Assembly: GCA_006386115.1 (NCBI GenBank)
Contig: VFIW01000012.1
Coordinates: 558,001 to 622,000, forward strand
Reading direction: 5' to 3'
Length of the DNA: 64,000 nt
Origin: Globisporangium splendens
Lineage: Eukaryota > Oomycota > Peronosporomycetes > Pythiales > Pythiaceae
Part shown: in pieces, positions 1 to 9,724 of the stretch
How the letters are laid out: every line of letters begins with the position of its first letter
Position numbering within the stretch: position 1 is the first letter of the stretch
The notes under the pieces: model-generated
The model's database searches: none
What the model was told of the DNA's origin: nothing
The model's input: only the letters and a program-made list of their open reading frames with translations
Translations under genes and position numbers: made by a program

Positions 1-495
1 TCGCCAAGAGGTACGTGTGCAGCGTCAGTCTGTATAATACAAGCACAAACAGACTGTGAGATTAACAGACACTGGGCACTTCTTATAGACATGCAAGGGG
101 GACTTACTCATTCACTGGAGCGCCAAAGAGAACGATAGCAACGTGGAAGAACGCAGAGCCACATCCAAGTGCGATCCCACCATGCGCCAAATGCAGAGCC
201 TTCACACACATGCACGATTGAAGTTAATCGCCCTGCGAGAAAGAAAGTCTTCAACTGCACTCATTCTCCCTACCGTAGCTCTGTTGCTGCTGGCAGAGGA
301 GTCTTTCAAGAGCAACGCATTCGAGAAGAGCATGAGCGCGACGACGCTCGCGACAACAGGAACGAGGCACATGGCCACATCCTCTTCCAACCGCTTCCCG
401 AAGCTGCGCACACAACAATCACACGCAATTAGCAGCAGCACAGTCGCCAGATATACGGCTGCGGCTATGCACTCACAGGAGGCGGGGAAGCGCAT
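1..495 (-). CDS. PIG-F/Gpi11-like GPI-anchor biosynthesis protein, N-terminal part, runs off left edge, apparent frameshift
   Basis: PIG-F is an ER membrane subunit that stabilises the GPI ethanolamine-phosphate transferase. Exon 1 runs from ATG 495 down to 108 and exon 2 from 29 off the edge, with a GTAAGT donor at 107-106 and a TACAG acceptor. It encodes two hydrophobic segments (around AAAVYLATVLLLIAC and VPVVASVVALMLF), then FFHVAIVLFGAP followed by ELTLHTYLLA. These resemble the PIG-F block with F-HV plus LYGAP and the next helix. The frame breaks at the CA/TG dinucleotide run 203-210: removing one TG unit joins NRAC to VKALHLAHGG in frame. The run suggests slippage or an assembly error more than gene loss, since GPI synthesis is normally essential. 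The family call rests on one motif and the membrane pattern, so it is moderate. Confidence 0.55.
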
Positions 496-768
496 ATGCA
501 ATGCACGAAGGCAGCACGAGCTGCAGCGCCACGAGCATCGCTGTCCGCATCGACATCATAATTGCGATCATGATGTCGCAAATGGAGTTGCAGATGTAAA
601 AAAAATGTTGCACGAAGGTGTCGATTCCAAGTGTAACCTCCCTTTTCAAAGCGTAACCCATGGCTAGTATTGTAATTCTGTGCAAACTCTCCCATTTGTA
701 GCTATAACCGCACCGACCATAGAAAAAAACAACAACCAAGCAACAAGAGCAACGAGCGCAACATCGCG
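496..768. other. Intergenic region between divergent genes
   Basis: 273 bp between the PIG-F-like gene (minus) and the small three-exon gene (plus). It presumably holds both promoters. A short poly-A/AAC-rich tract lies just before the plus-strand start. No other element was recognised. Confidence 0.4.
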
Positions 769-1552
769 ATGGCGTTCTCGAGCGTCCGCCAGTGGCAGAC
801 GCAGGCGGATACGCCGCAGAGCTGTCCCTCGAAGGACGGCGCAGCGGCCGCAGTGCCGTGTCTCCACGCGTGGCCGTCCAACGACGCCGCGAACTTCACC
901 AGACTGCAGCAGAACCCCTGGACGAAAATGGTGCGTTTGTCAGTTGGCTGCCGTTGATGGTGCAATACGACTGTGGACACTGGACTGGATATGCAGAGAG
1001 ACACATGCGCAGCGGTACGCTGACAGTGCCATGCTATTCCGTGCTGTAGATCCGAACTCCTGATGCTTATCATGCAATACACAACACGATGCCGCCAGCA
1101 CAGCAAGGTATTATAATCACACAGTGTCGTCCTATTCACGACGATTATGTATGATCAATGGCACTAATTACTGTCACACACGCTTGTTCTCGATGATGTG
1201 GTAGTGATTAAAATGGAGCAAACGCAGGATGTATTGCGCACGGTCTTCCAGAACGCTGATAGGAAGGTGCGGTTGTGATACCATTTTGCATGCTACTTGG
1301 TCAAATTGTCATTGGGTGTGCACGAATCGTGTGGCTCTAATTTGGTGGTATAGTTGGCAGGCAAGCGCGAGCACAGCGGAGACGCAGACTCTCATCCATC
1401 GAAGGCGCTGCGATCTTCGTAGAAAAGCACAATTGGAGTCGAGCACGGCGGGTCTGGAGAAGGCGGAGAGACATCGCACCGTACGCAGCCTCCGCCCCAT
1501 GCAGCGTGCCATACGAGCGCACACAAGAACAGTTGAGATAGATAATTTATGA
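769..1552 (+). CDS. Small three-exon gene, unrecognised product (about 130 aa)
   Basis: Exons 769-930, 1228-1266 and 1361-1552 join in phase 0 at every junction. Donors are ATG|GTGCGT and AAG|GTGCGG; acceptors are ACGCAG and TTGGCAG. The product starts MAFSSVRQW, has a 13-residue middle exon (DVLRTVFQNADRK) and a basic tail (LIHRRRCDLRRKAQ, then LRPMQRAIRAHTRT) ending at TGA. No family is recognised. Clean splice signals, frame continuity over three exons and a divergent position opposite the PIG-F-like gene support a real gene. The first intron (297 bp) is long for this window, so an extra exon could be hidden in it. It is convergent with the LINE-split gene that ends at 1710. Confidence 0.5.
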
Positions 1553-1709
1553 CGGCAACCTTGGGTTACTTCCGTCGTTTTCGCCATCTTCTGACGGTGT
1601 TTTTGTCCACTTTGAGTCACTGTCCTCCCCCCACACCAGGAAGCACACTTTTGGTTTGCACGCTTGGGCAAATATGTCCGCTACGTTCGCCTCGCTGCCG
1701 TTGGGCGAA

Positions 1710-2558
1710 CTAGCCGATGTCCAGATCGTCGCCAAGCTGAGGGAACTCGTCCAGGGCGTTTGGTGAGAGCAGCGTGTCGGTCCAGTTCAAGAGATTGTTT
1801 ACTTCGTCCTAATCAAGCGAATCCTCCAGATCGTTGGTCTCTGCTGCTGCTTTTGGTTCATAAGGCTGCAAAAAATCCCATTTAGATGGCGATGCTGGCG
1901 CTGGCAGGTCAGAGTGAATTGGCGGCAGATGGATGTACGCGCTCGCGGCGATGCCGTCGCTGGATGGCGCTGCCTGTTGAGTTAGTACGAAGGCTTGGAT
2001 GTCAGGACCTTCACACACTGCAGGATGAATCGGCGGTAACCGTGTCGTGCTGCAACTCGTACTAGTCTCAGTATTTGTAGGCAATGCAGAAGGCGCTGGG
2101 GTGTTGGCATCGACTGTGGCTGCACTCTGTTTAATCCATTTCGAGAACATTTTCTTCCGACGTTGAACTTCTTCCAACGCGGTAAGTGGCGCCGCGGATT
2201 TCTTCTTTTTCGGCAAACCTGGCGGTCGCAGCGGCTTCTTCGCAGATGTCGCTGCATTGTCGCTCGCATTTGCGTCGCCATGCTCGTCGTGAGTCTCCTG
2301 GTTGCCTTGTTTGGCAGCCTTAGCCTCGTCTCGGACGCGGCATTGGCTTCTCGACGTTGACGAAGTGGAGGTCGTCGTGACGCTGGATGCAACCGACTGC
2401 GAAGACGACGGACGATCGCTGCCGGACGTCGACACTCTACTACTGGATGCATCTGCCTTCTCTCTTCGCAAGGAGCTTGCTGACGCAGTATCAGCACGAA
2501 AGCGCTGGGATCCAGCGGCGCTTTTGTTTTTGGACGCCAAGAGCAGCGATGGCAACTT
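1710..2558 (-). pseudogene. 3' part of an unidentified gene split by the LINE
   Basis: This is the downstream part of a minus-strand gene whose 5' part lies at 8334-8607. The two parts share the 13-bp sequence at 2546-2558 and 8334-8346, and removing the LINE plus one copy rejoins them in one frame: ...QPMLAKLPS + LLLASKNKSA... This part is Ser/Ala-rich, with a basic proline patch (RPPGLPKKKK), an RRKKMFSKWIKQ helix and two LPPIH motifs. The frame reaches TAG at 1809-1811, but the next 32 codons are plainly coding-like and acidic (LLNWTDTLLSPNALDEF) and end at a second TAG at 1710-1712, so the first TAG looks premature. The empty-site protein would be about 334 residues. No family is recognised. 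Confidence 0.7.
2546..2558 (+). repeat. Left target-site duplication of the LINE
   Basis: GCGATGGCAACTT, identical to 8334-8346. It borders the 3' end of the minus-strand element. Both copies fall in the same reading frame of the host gene. Confidence 0.85.
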
Positions 2559-2673
2559 TATAAGGTGAGGTATATTTAGGTTCATCGTCGTGACCTACAA
2601 TATCCATTCTCCTACCTAATCTTCATTGCGAATTTCATATCGGAGTGTAAATGTGTCTATAGCGCGGATTGCA

Positions 2674-3840
2674 CTAGATCACTTCTAATGCTAAATAATC
2701 TTTGACCAGGATGGCATGTTCTCTTGGTCCTATGTGAGGCTGCCTTGTGTTGTCCAATGACCTTGGGTCTTCCGAACTTCGCATAAGCCAATGCATGACG
2801 TCGTTGTCAAGATCCTGGGTGAGATTGTTGAAAGCAGCTCTTTGAGTTGGGAAGTGAACCTGCGTTGAGGTTCTGGTGTCCATGGCTAGGTTGGCGGCTG
2901 AGTCCGCCATCTTGTTGAAGGCACGGTAGTGATGGTACCATCCTCGGATGTCGATGCAATCCGCGAGTCGTCGACTTGTCTGGTATAAACGTGCCAATCG
3001 GTGCTGTCGAGGGGACCGATGCATTCTCTGTTGGGAGATAATCAGTGCACTGTCTCCAATCACGTACAACGGTTCGAAGTGACTGCGTTGGGCTTCTCGG
3101 AGTCCATGTATGAGACCCCAGTACTCGGCAAAGTTGTTGGTCGTGTCCTTCCTGCTATACGCCATGCTCGCGGCCCAAATTAAACTGGCTGTGTGCGAGT
3201 CCTTATGGACACGCACGATAATGGATCCAGTCCCTCCTGGTCCTGGATTGCCGCGTGATCCACCATCGAAAAACAACAGGTAAACGCCGCGAGTATCACT
3301 TGGAGTCAAGGGGATGGCGTCGGTTTGGCTGAGAAAGCAGTCGACATATGCCTTGAGAACTGCTGCAACCGTGTGACCGTCCGAGTCTCCAGCTTGCGCT
3401 TCAGCGAGTCGTGTGAGGTTTCGCATTCCTGCCTCTAATCTGGTCATCATGATCGCCATCTCAGCAGTCGATTCGATTGGATCCGAATCCATGCGTCGCA
3501 GATGCGCACACCAAATGGCTTGTATGAGCGACGCGCTCATATATCGCCACAGCATGTGTGCGACGGGATAGAGATGATCTTGGAGATGTTCATTGGAGAA
3601 CTTGTGTCCGATAATGTGTCTCTTGATCGTGGTCCATGCATGCCTTGGAGTATCTGGTAGATCCAGACTGAAGATCCAGATTGCGGGGTCGTGACCAGGA
3701 GTGATTCCGATCTTCGCCCATAGCGCATAGAAGTAGTTCCACACCAGTTTGGCTTTCGGACACTCCCAGAATAGATGTTGAACAGAAGATTGGACAACTT
3801 GGGAACATTCGGGATTCGAGCAGGATAGATCAGCTTTCTC
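2674..3840 (-). pseudogene. LINE RNase H segment with upstream Cys/His knuckle
   Basis: After the TAG at 3841-3843 the frame continues through a knuckle (C-x4-C, then H and C in QHLFWEC) and a 356-codon segment. The RNase H has all four acidic catalytic positions: FDGGSRGNPGPGG (D), FAEYWGL (E), VIGDSALI (D) and MADSAANLA (D). The DGGSRGNPGPGG form is typical of plant/archaeal-type RNase H and differs from the form in most animal LINEs. It stops at TAG 2674-2676. RNase H removes RNA from the RNA/cDNA hybrid during retrotransposition. It has no independent start and is part of the decayed element. Confidence 0.8.
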
Positions 3841-5115
3841 CTAGTTCCACATGGAGAGTCGGTTGGCTTTCAGCCGGAGAAGAGTCTGAGCCGTATAAAC
3901 TGTAATCCCTGGGATGTTGTGTAATTCGCTCCATTGGATTAATTGCAGTCCTGGCCACAGAGATCCTGCTGTATGGACAGCTTTGTTGACTGCTGCATCT
4001 CGAGTATCTTTGCCAATTTGTGTCCTCGTTGCTGCAACTTGTTGCCGATAGAAAGATCTGGTCGTATTGTATCGTCCGTTGCCACCCCAGAGTTGCACGA
4101 TTCTTGTGAAGCGTGGATGTGCATGGAACGACACCTTCTGCCCGTTCAAGTCTCTTGTTGCCATGATGTCACAGTCCATTGCGGAGTGAACTGTATGCGT
4201 AGCTTTGACTAGGGTCGTGTCGACGTGGGTCCGAGTTGCTTCACTGGTGTGCAGATGCCATTCGTGGTTGTAATGACGTTGCCCGTTGTACAGCCGAAGC
4301 ACATTTGTTTGCTGTGGTCGATACAGAAGCTGTGGGAAGTTGGATACCAACGTAGCACATAACCGCTCGAGCGCTCGAATAGACGGCCGGGAGAATCCGG
4401 AGATTCCACATGTTGGGATGAAGTTAAGCACTCCTGGTCTTATCCACTCCCATCGAAGTATGTCACCCAGTTGTGCTGTTCCAACTGATAATGATGTGTG
4501 AGCAAGCTTGTAAGGGGAGCCGTTGGAATCAAGAAGCCACCCATCTGCAGTCGAGGTCATGTATGGCAGCCATTCTGCACAGAATGTCCCACGTAGCTTT
4601 CGTCTTTCAGCGATGATACCTGGAAGCCTGTCAGACATTTTAGAGCTGAGGTCGATCTGGAACACATCGCCGTCCCATTGAGTCTGCACAATTGTCGACT
4701 TGAAGTGCTCGTAACACCAACGTACATTATCACGTTCTCTGGGCTCATAGGGTCGAGAATGGAGCGACGCACATAATGCTGCGCCAGTTGTCCACATGTT
4801 ATCACGAAGCTGGGGTGGCCGCCTTGGAATTGCATCGAGCGGCGTGATGTACGTCGAAGAAGCCCTTGTGTTGTGCAGCAAGATTTCCCCGATGACCTGA
4901 TCGATGTGAGAGGTAGTGATTGCCCATTTGGAGACTGCTGTGGCACTCACCGTCATCAGCTCAGTTCTGATGTTGGGTACTGACAAGCCTCCATTCATTT
5001 TTTTGAGTTCAGCTTGTTCTTCCTTCATCCACAGTTTCGCAGGTTTACCATTCCTTGAGCCCCAGACAAATTGTTTCACTAGGTCGTGTAGCTGATTGAC
5101 AATAGCCGTAGAGCT
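3841..5115 (-). pseudogene. LINE reverse transcriptase C-terminal region
   Basis: The frame resumes after a one-base shift near 5112-5120 with LHDLVKQFVWGSRNGKPAKL, a typical post-RT thumb/connection motif of LINEs, and continues for about 410 codons to the in-frame TAG at 3841-3843 after LKANRLSMWN. It links the RT core to the knuckle and RNase H. The stop lies between two stretches that belong together, so it is a nonsense change within the element and not a natural end. Confidence 0.75.
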
Positions 5116-6775
5116 GGCCAGGAGTGCTTGGCCACGTAAAGCACTTTGGGTATGATGACGGCACTGTCAATTGCTGCGCGTTGGGCGACAGAGTGAGTTT
5201 TGAGACGCGCAAGTCGAAGTCTGACACGTAAGGCTTGGATGCACTTGGACCAGTTACTTGCATTCGAAGACGTTTGTCCGACTTGGATGCCGAGGTAGCG
5301 GCAATGTTCCTCACGTTGTAGCACATGAATGTCACTGACTGACACTTCGGTAGAGCTGTATTCCTTGTTCAGCGGTAATACTGCAGATTTGTGCCGATTG
5401 ACTCGAAGCCCAGAAGCTGCTCCATATTTGTCCAGGATTGCAAACACGGCGTTAATATCCTTGGGATCGCTAAGATAAATGGTCGTGTCGTCTGCGTATC
5501 CTCCAATTCTGACTTCAGTTGCGCATCCTGCTGCCTGGAGTTCAACGCCGTGTATTTCGTCACTCTCTTCGATTTTCCGATAAAGAACCTCTGACGCCAA
5601 GATGAAGAGAAGAGGGGCCAGCGGACATCCTTGACGAATTCCGGATGTTACGTTGTACTTTCTCGACAGGAAACCGTTGACAATGAACTTGTAAGTGGTT
5701 TGAGAGTGTAACACTTTCACTAAGTGTACGAACTTCAATGGGAATCCAAGATGCTGGAGCGCTTGTGCCAGAAAGCTGCGATCGATTGAATCATAGGCTT
5801 TAGCAAAATCAAGGAGCAACGCGATCGCTCTGGACATGGCGGGGTCGCTCGTGGCCCGCTGTTGTGCAGCCAATAGCACATCGATCATAGTTGGGATTGC
5901 TCGCCCTGGAACGGAACCAGCTTGCATGTGATGGATAAGCCAAGGGAGCACAGTTCGTAATCTGGTTGCAAATATCCGTGTGAATATTTTGTAATCAGAG
6001 CTGAGGAGTGCGATTGGCCTGTAGTCCAGCAGCGACGCAGCAGAGACGGACTTTTTTATGCAGTGAATATGTGCTTCACTGAACGAACTTGGTAGAACAC
6101 ATTCGGGTATCCACAAGTTGAAAAGTCGCTCGAATAGACCGGTAATCTCGTCACAGTGGTCTCTGTACCAGTCATTGCCGAGTTCGTCAGGACCGTGAGC
6201 TTTGCCTCTCTTGCATTTCTTCACAGCCTGTTTAATTTCACTCGAATCGATCGGTTTGAGCAGGAAGCCTAATCTGTCCGACGGAGGAATAGCTGTTCCT
6301 GGATCAAGGATTTGATCGATGTCAGTTTGCAGAGTGGGCGTCTGTTGCATGATTGATTTCCATCCTTCTCCCATGTCGTCAGCAAGTTCTCGTGAACGCA
6401 TGGGTCCGCAAGTAGCTGTGCCACCGAGTGTGAAGATAGTGTTGTCAAGGAACTTGGTCGAGATGCGCTTGTAGAAGGATTTGCTCGTTTTTCGTTCATG
6501 ATGCATGTGCTCCCGAAAAATGCGGTCCCATTTTGAAGCCTGCCACTTCGATTTGCATTCTGCAATGGCACGACGGATACTCGTGGCGGTGGTAAGAAAC
6601 TCTTGCGACAACTCCACGTTATGATCACCCACCGCTCCACCAGAGTGACCGAGCATCTGCGTTTCTGATTCTGAGAGGCGTCGCTGCAACCTCTGGATTT
6701 TCTTCTTGTATCCTTGATTCAATCTGGCGAAGTACGATTTTTTAGCTTCAAGGTACCGATCCTGAGCGCGATCTT
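5079..6775 (-). pseudogene. LINE reverse transcriptase core
   Basis: Classic RT motifs appear in order: KAHGPDELGNDWY (finger), DYKIFTRIFATRL, ALLLDFAKAYDSIDR (first catalytic Asp), SGIRQGCPLAPLLF and GGYADDTTIYL (the YADD box). The upstream part (DRYLEAKKSYFARLNQGYKK) is in this frame but is reached from the endonuclease only across a one-base shift near 6762-6775. The segment ends with frame loss at about 5115. The enzyme would copy element RNA at the nicked target site. Confidence 0.85.
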
Positions 6776-8164
6776 GGCTTCATCCCACCAATTTGCTGTG
6801 GCCAGAGCATAATCACGAGGCGAAGAGTAACGCCCACGTAATTCATCAAGTTGATCATGAGCTTTTTTGAAGAAATCCTTTCCAATACTCGCCGCATGAG
6901 CCGCTGCATTCTTCGGAAGTGGATAGACAACTCGAGGTTTCTTGCTTTGGATCACCTTGTCAGGAGCTGCTACCCGGATCGTGACTCCATTGCGATCGGA
7001 GAATGGACCAGCTACGCTTTGGTAGACGCTGCGAACCCAGTCGAGATGGTCATTGCTGCAGTACCATCGGTCGAGCCTACTGCTGGCACTGCCGCCTGAA
7101 GGCAGTGTATAGTAGTAGGTGTGGTGCTGTCGATGGAATGCTTTGACATCTCGTGTGTCCGTGGCGCGAAGAACATCATCCTCAAGGGTATCAACAAGAT
7201 TCAATTTCTGGAGCAGTTTCTTCAATTCCCTGGAATCGTGCACTTTGTTGTGGGTGTTGTGAGACCTGTCTGCCATCTGGTTGAGAGTGCAATTAAAGTC
7301 TCCACCGCACAGAATGGGTCCATCATGTGACGAGAGGAGACCTGATAGTGCTCTGTAGAAAGCTTCCCTTGCAAATACGGTAGAAGGAGCGTAGATGTTG
7401 AGAAGTAACACCGTTTCACCACGCAGCGTCACCGTAGCTGCCATCCAATGCGCATTCCACTGATCCTGCTTATATGGAGCCAGTGTAGGTATGCACGAAT
7501 AGGGATTCAACAAGATCGCCACTCCTCCTTTGCGCTCGGTGGAAGCTGACCAGAGAGAAAGTCTGGGATCCGACTCTTCTGATGGTTCCTGAAAACCCCA
7601 ACTTCGACGAAATCTGGATTGCATTGATGCCACTTCGGTCTCCAGGACGTGCGTTTCTTGGAGAAAGACAATGTCCAATGATCCTGAGCCATCAGTCTGT
7701 CGAAAATGTGAAAACCACGCGTTCAGATTGGCGTCGGATTTGAAGAACCCCATCACATTCTGTGTGTGGAATCCAACGGTTAGCTCATGGCGAGCACTGA
7801 CTGTCGCACTGCACGTTCTGGGTCGGTGGTTGTCACGACGAGCTTGGGCTATGGGTTGATATGGTCGCAACGGTAGTCCATCGCCGGAATACGTTGGTGT
7901 GCCTTGTATTCCACGCTGTACTTCCACCGGAGAGACAGTTGAGCCATCTCCCCCTGTTCGCACTGAACTGCCACCAAGTACAGTGTGAGTTGAGGCACCA
8001 TGGGTGCCTTTAGTTCTGATTGTGCCGCCGTTGGGCCTCCAGCTCATGCTGATGCGCCAATAGCGACCATGGCGTCGTCGTGCCCACAATCGCATCAATT
8101 GCTGATTGAAGAGAAGACGAACGCCAATATTCTTCAGCTCGGGTTTCAGGCATAACGTGTCCAA
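6719..8164 (-). pseudogene. LINE AP-type endonuclease
   Basis: An open stretch of about 480 codons. The endonuclease domain starts near residue 130 (TVGFHTQNVMG) and shows the family blocks: FLQETH (catalytic Glu), GGVAILLNPY, LLNIYAPS, CGGDFNC (Asp/Asn) and SRLDRWYCSNDH. The last family block, normally SDH, reads FSDRNGV, so the catalytic His is replaced by Arg. The N-terminal 130 residues are low-complexity and not recognised. It overlaps the RT frame with a one-base shift. With the His lost, nicking activity is doubtful. Confidence 0.8.
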
Positions 8165-8318
8165 CGGCTTCGTGCTTGGGGAACATGCTGGGCAGTAGAA
8201 GACTTATCACATTGGGAATTGCCCATTTGTCTCGGTCGATGGGTCGCGAGACGGTCGCGGTCAATAGGCTATCATCTAGCTTTTCAAGTCTGTTCCACTG
8301 CTTGATGTTGTCAGTCAT
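8010..8318 (-). other. Possible 5' ORF of the LINE
   Basis: It begins 15 bp inside the 5' end of the element and reads 102 codons (starting MTDNIKQWNRLEKLDD) before a stop. It overlaps the start of the endonuclease frame with a one-base offset, so it may be the true N-terminus of a single polyprotein broken by a frameshift, or a small ORF1. No RNA-binding motif is visible. Confidence 0.35.
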
Positions 8319-8333
8319 GGACCAACGAGCGGC

Positions 8334-8346
8334 GCGATGGCAACTT
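8334..8346 (+). repeat. Right target-site duplication of the LINE
   Basis: GCGATGGCAACTT, identical to 2546-2558. It lies at the 5' end of the minus-strand element, inside exon 2 of the split gene. Confidence 0.85.
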
Positions 8347-8607
8347 GGCCAGCATCGGCTGCATCAGCTCTCGTATCCTACGCATAGCAAGTACAACAGC
8401 AGTAGAGGGCACCAATGCATTGCTCAGTATGATGAAGTAAACGTCATGGACGAGTTGAACTGAATGGACATGCGGGACGTACCACGTGTCATCGTCGTCC
8501 TGGGGGATGTGCTCGCGGAGCTGGTCCTCCCATTCCTTGCGGAGCCGCTGGATCGCGTCGTCCTGGATCTTCGCCAGGCGGTACTCTTGCCACGGACCGA
8601 CGTACAT
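8334..8607 (-). pseudogene. 5' part of the LINE-split gene (exon 1, intron, start of exon 2)
   Basis: Exon 1 runs from ATG 8607 to 8483 (MYVGPWQEYRLAK..., ending DDDDT). A 105-bp intron (donor GTACGT at 8482, acceptor GCGTAG at 8379-8378) leads to exon 2 from 8377 (WIRELMQPMLAKLPS), where the LINE interrupts it. The frame matches exactly with the coding sequence at 2545 and below. From inside the LINE this exon would read into RRSLVHD and stop. An amphipathic helix follows the start; the family is not known. The intact allele would encode about 334 residues. Confidence 0.7.
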
Positions 8608-9060
8608 AGCAGCCAGTCAGCGCAGTACGCAGGGAAGCAGCACGCAGCAGAGAGAACGAGAGCTTTGGTGCTGGGCTTGGATGTGGAGCTCTAGATTGAA
8701 GAGGTGCGAATGTGTCTTTTCGTGGGACAGCTATTTTTGGCCAAGATAAATGTGTAATTGGCTGAAATATGTTAATATTCTACCATTTCGACCAAATAAA
8801 AACGTCAATCGAAGCAGTTTTAAGGGGAGAATCGTACCAAGAGAAAATGCATAAAGACCCTGATTCGATTCCAGCTTGCTTCCTATATTAGTATTTGTGG
8901 CAGACAGAACCCTTTGTACCATAAAATACCCTATTTGCAGTTGTAAAAGGGCTTCTTTTATAAATCACCCTGATCAGCAGAATGGTGGTCCAACACCCAT
9001 CAATGAGCCATCATCACACAGCGTGCATTTCTCAAAGCAAAGACACAGCAGCGTGTGAGT
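8608..9060. other. AT-rich intergenic region
   Basis: About 450 bp between the split gene (minus) and PET117 (plus). The stretch 8700-8960 is clearly AT-rich compared with its neighbours. It presumably contains both promoters. No repeat or RNA gene was recognised. Confidence 0.4.
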
Positions 9061-9076
9061 GCGCATTCCCCATCCT
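9061..9076 (+). promoter_or_regulatory. Candidate oomycete initiator upstream of PET117
   Basis: GCGCATTCCCCATCCT resembles the oomycete core promoter element (GCTCATTYYNCA-type). It lies about 20-35 bp before the PET117 ATG. The call is by eye from the pattern only. Confidence 0.4.
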
Positions 9077-9096
9077 TCCGCTTAGAGAGAGAGGCG

Positions 9097-9409
9097 ATGG
9101 TGCGGCGTGCGCTGGCGAAGAACGCGCCCGTGCTCGTGTTCAGCGTGCTCTTTAGCGGCACGGCCTACGCGGTCTTTTACGCGCACTACCAGCAGAAGAC
9201 AGAGAAGCAGGTCCGTTTGTGCGCATTGATGTGCGCAGCATGCATCCATATTGTTGGCTCTGCCATTTACCAACGACATGTGTGTATGAATTTCTGTGCG
9301 TTTTTGTCTATGCGATGCGGTGCAGAACATGCGGAATGGCGTCATCCGCGACATCAAGCGCGATCGCATGAAGCAGCGCGAATTCGAGCAGCAGCAGCAA
9401 CAGCAATAA
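9097..9409 (+). CDS. PET117: PET117-like cytochrome c oxidase assembly protein
   Basis: Two exons, 9097-9210 and 9326-9409, joined in phase 0 (GAGAAGCAG|GTCCGT ... GTGCAG|AACATG), encode 65 residues. The N-terminus has one hydrophobic segment (VLVFSVLFSGTAYAVFYAHY) behind a short basic leader, as expected for a mitochondrial inner-membrane anchor. The second exon starts NMRNGVIRDIKRDRMKQ, which closely matches the PET117 family signature (LR-GVIRDIER). A poly-Gln tail precedes TAA. PET117 couples haem a synthesis to complex IV assembly in yeast and animals. The protein is short but so is the family. Confidence 0.8.
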
Positions 9410-9724
9410 CGAACTAAAGAATACAAACCGGAGTACAGCACTCTATCGATTCTACCCACGCTTATGCGCATGTGGCGATACAGAAGCATGCAACAGCAAA
9501 AGAAAGCACTGAAGAAGGTCAACTGAGGGACAGCATGTGGCCGTTTTCGCAACGACACACGCTGCATGATTGCATTCCCACTTGAAAAGTTCTCGCAGGA
9601 AGCGCGCATTTGCCCAGTCGTATCCCATTAAACTCGACGGCCGTCGTCTTATTGGCGGAAGGAGCAGCGTGTGGTTTGGTCGCTAATCATAGGCGCTGAT
9701 CCACTCCAGGAATAGGTTGCTAGT
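9410..9724. other. Intergenic region
   Basis: 315 bp downstream of PET117. No coding exon with good splice signals was seen, though an upstream exon of the next ORF could be here. Confidence 0.3.

Larger units (their letters stand above)
2559..8333 (-). mobile_element. Non-LTR retrotransposon (LINE; AP endonuclease - reverse transcriptase - RNase H), decayed, inserted in a coding exon
   Basis: About 5,775 bp bounded by a perfect 13-bp duplication, in the same orientation as the gene it splits. Reading 5' to 3' on the minus strand it holds a short 5' ORF, an AP-like endonuclease, a reverse transcriptase, a cysteine/histidine knuckle and a DEDD RNase H. The protein-coding frame is broken by a shift near 6762-6775, another near 5112-5120 and an in-frame TAG at 3841-3843. 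The endonuclease also has SDR where the family has SDH. The 3' end at the duplication shows no obvious poly-A tail (it ends ...CACCTTATA). Domain order and the RNase H type fit L1-like elements of plants and oomycetes. This copy is unlikely to move on its own. Confidence 0.9.

Noticed and set aside
143..667. 174-codon plus-strand ORF at the left edge
   Set aside because: It is antisense to the PIG-F-like membrane protein, whose hydrophobic pattern and motif are more convincing.
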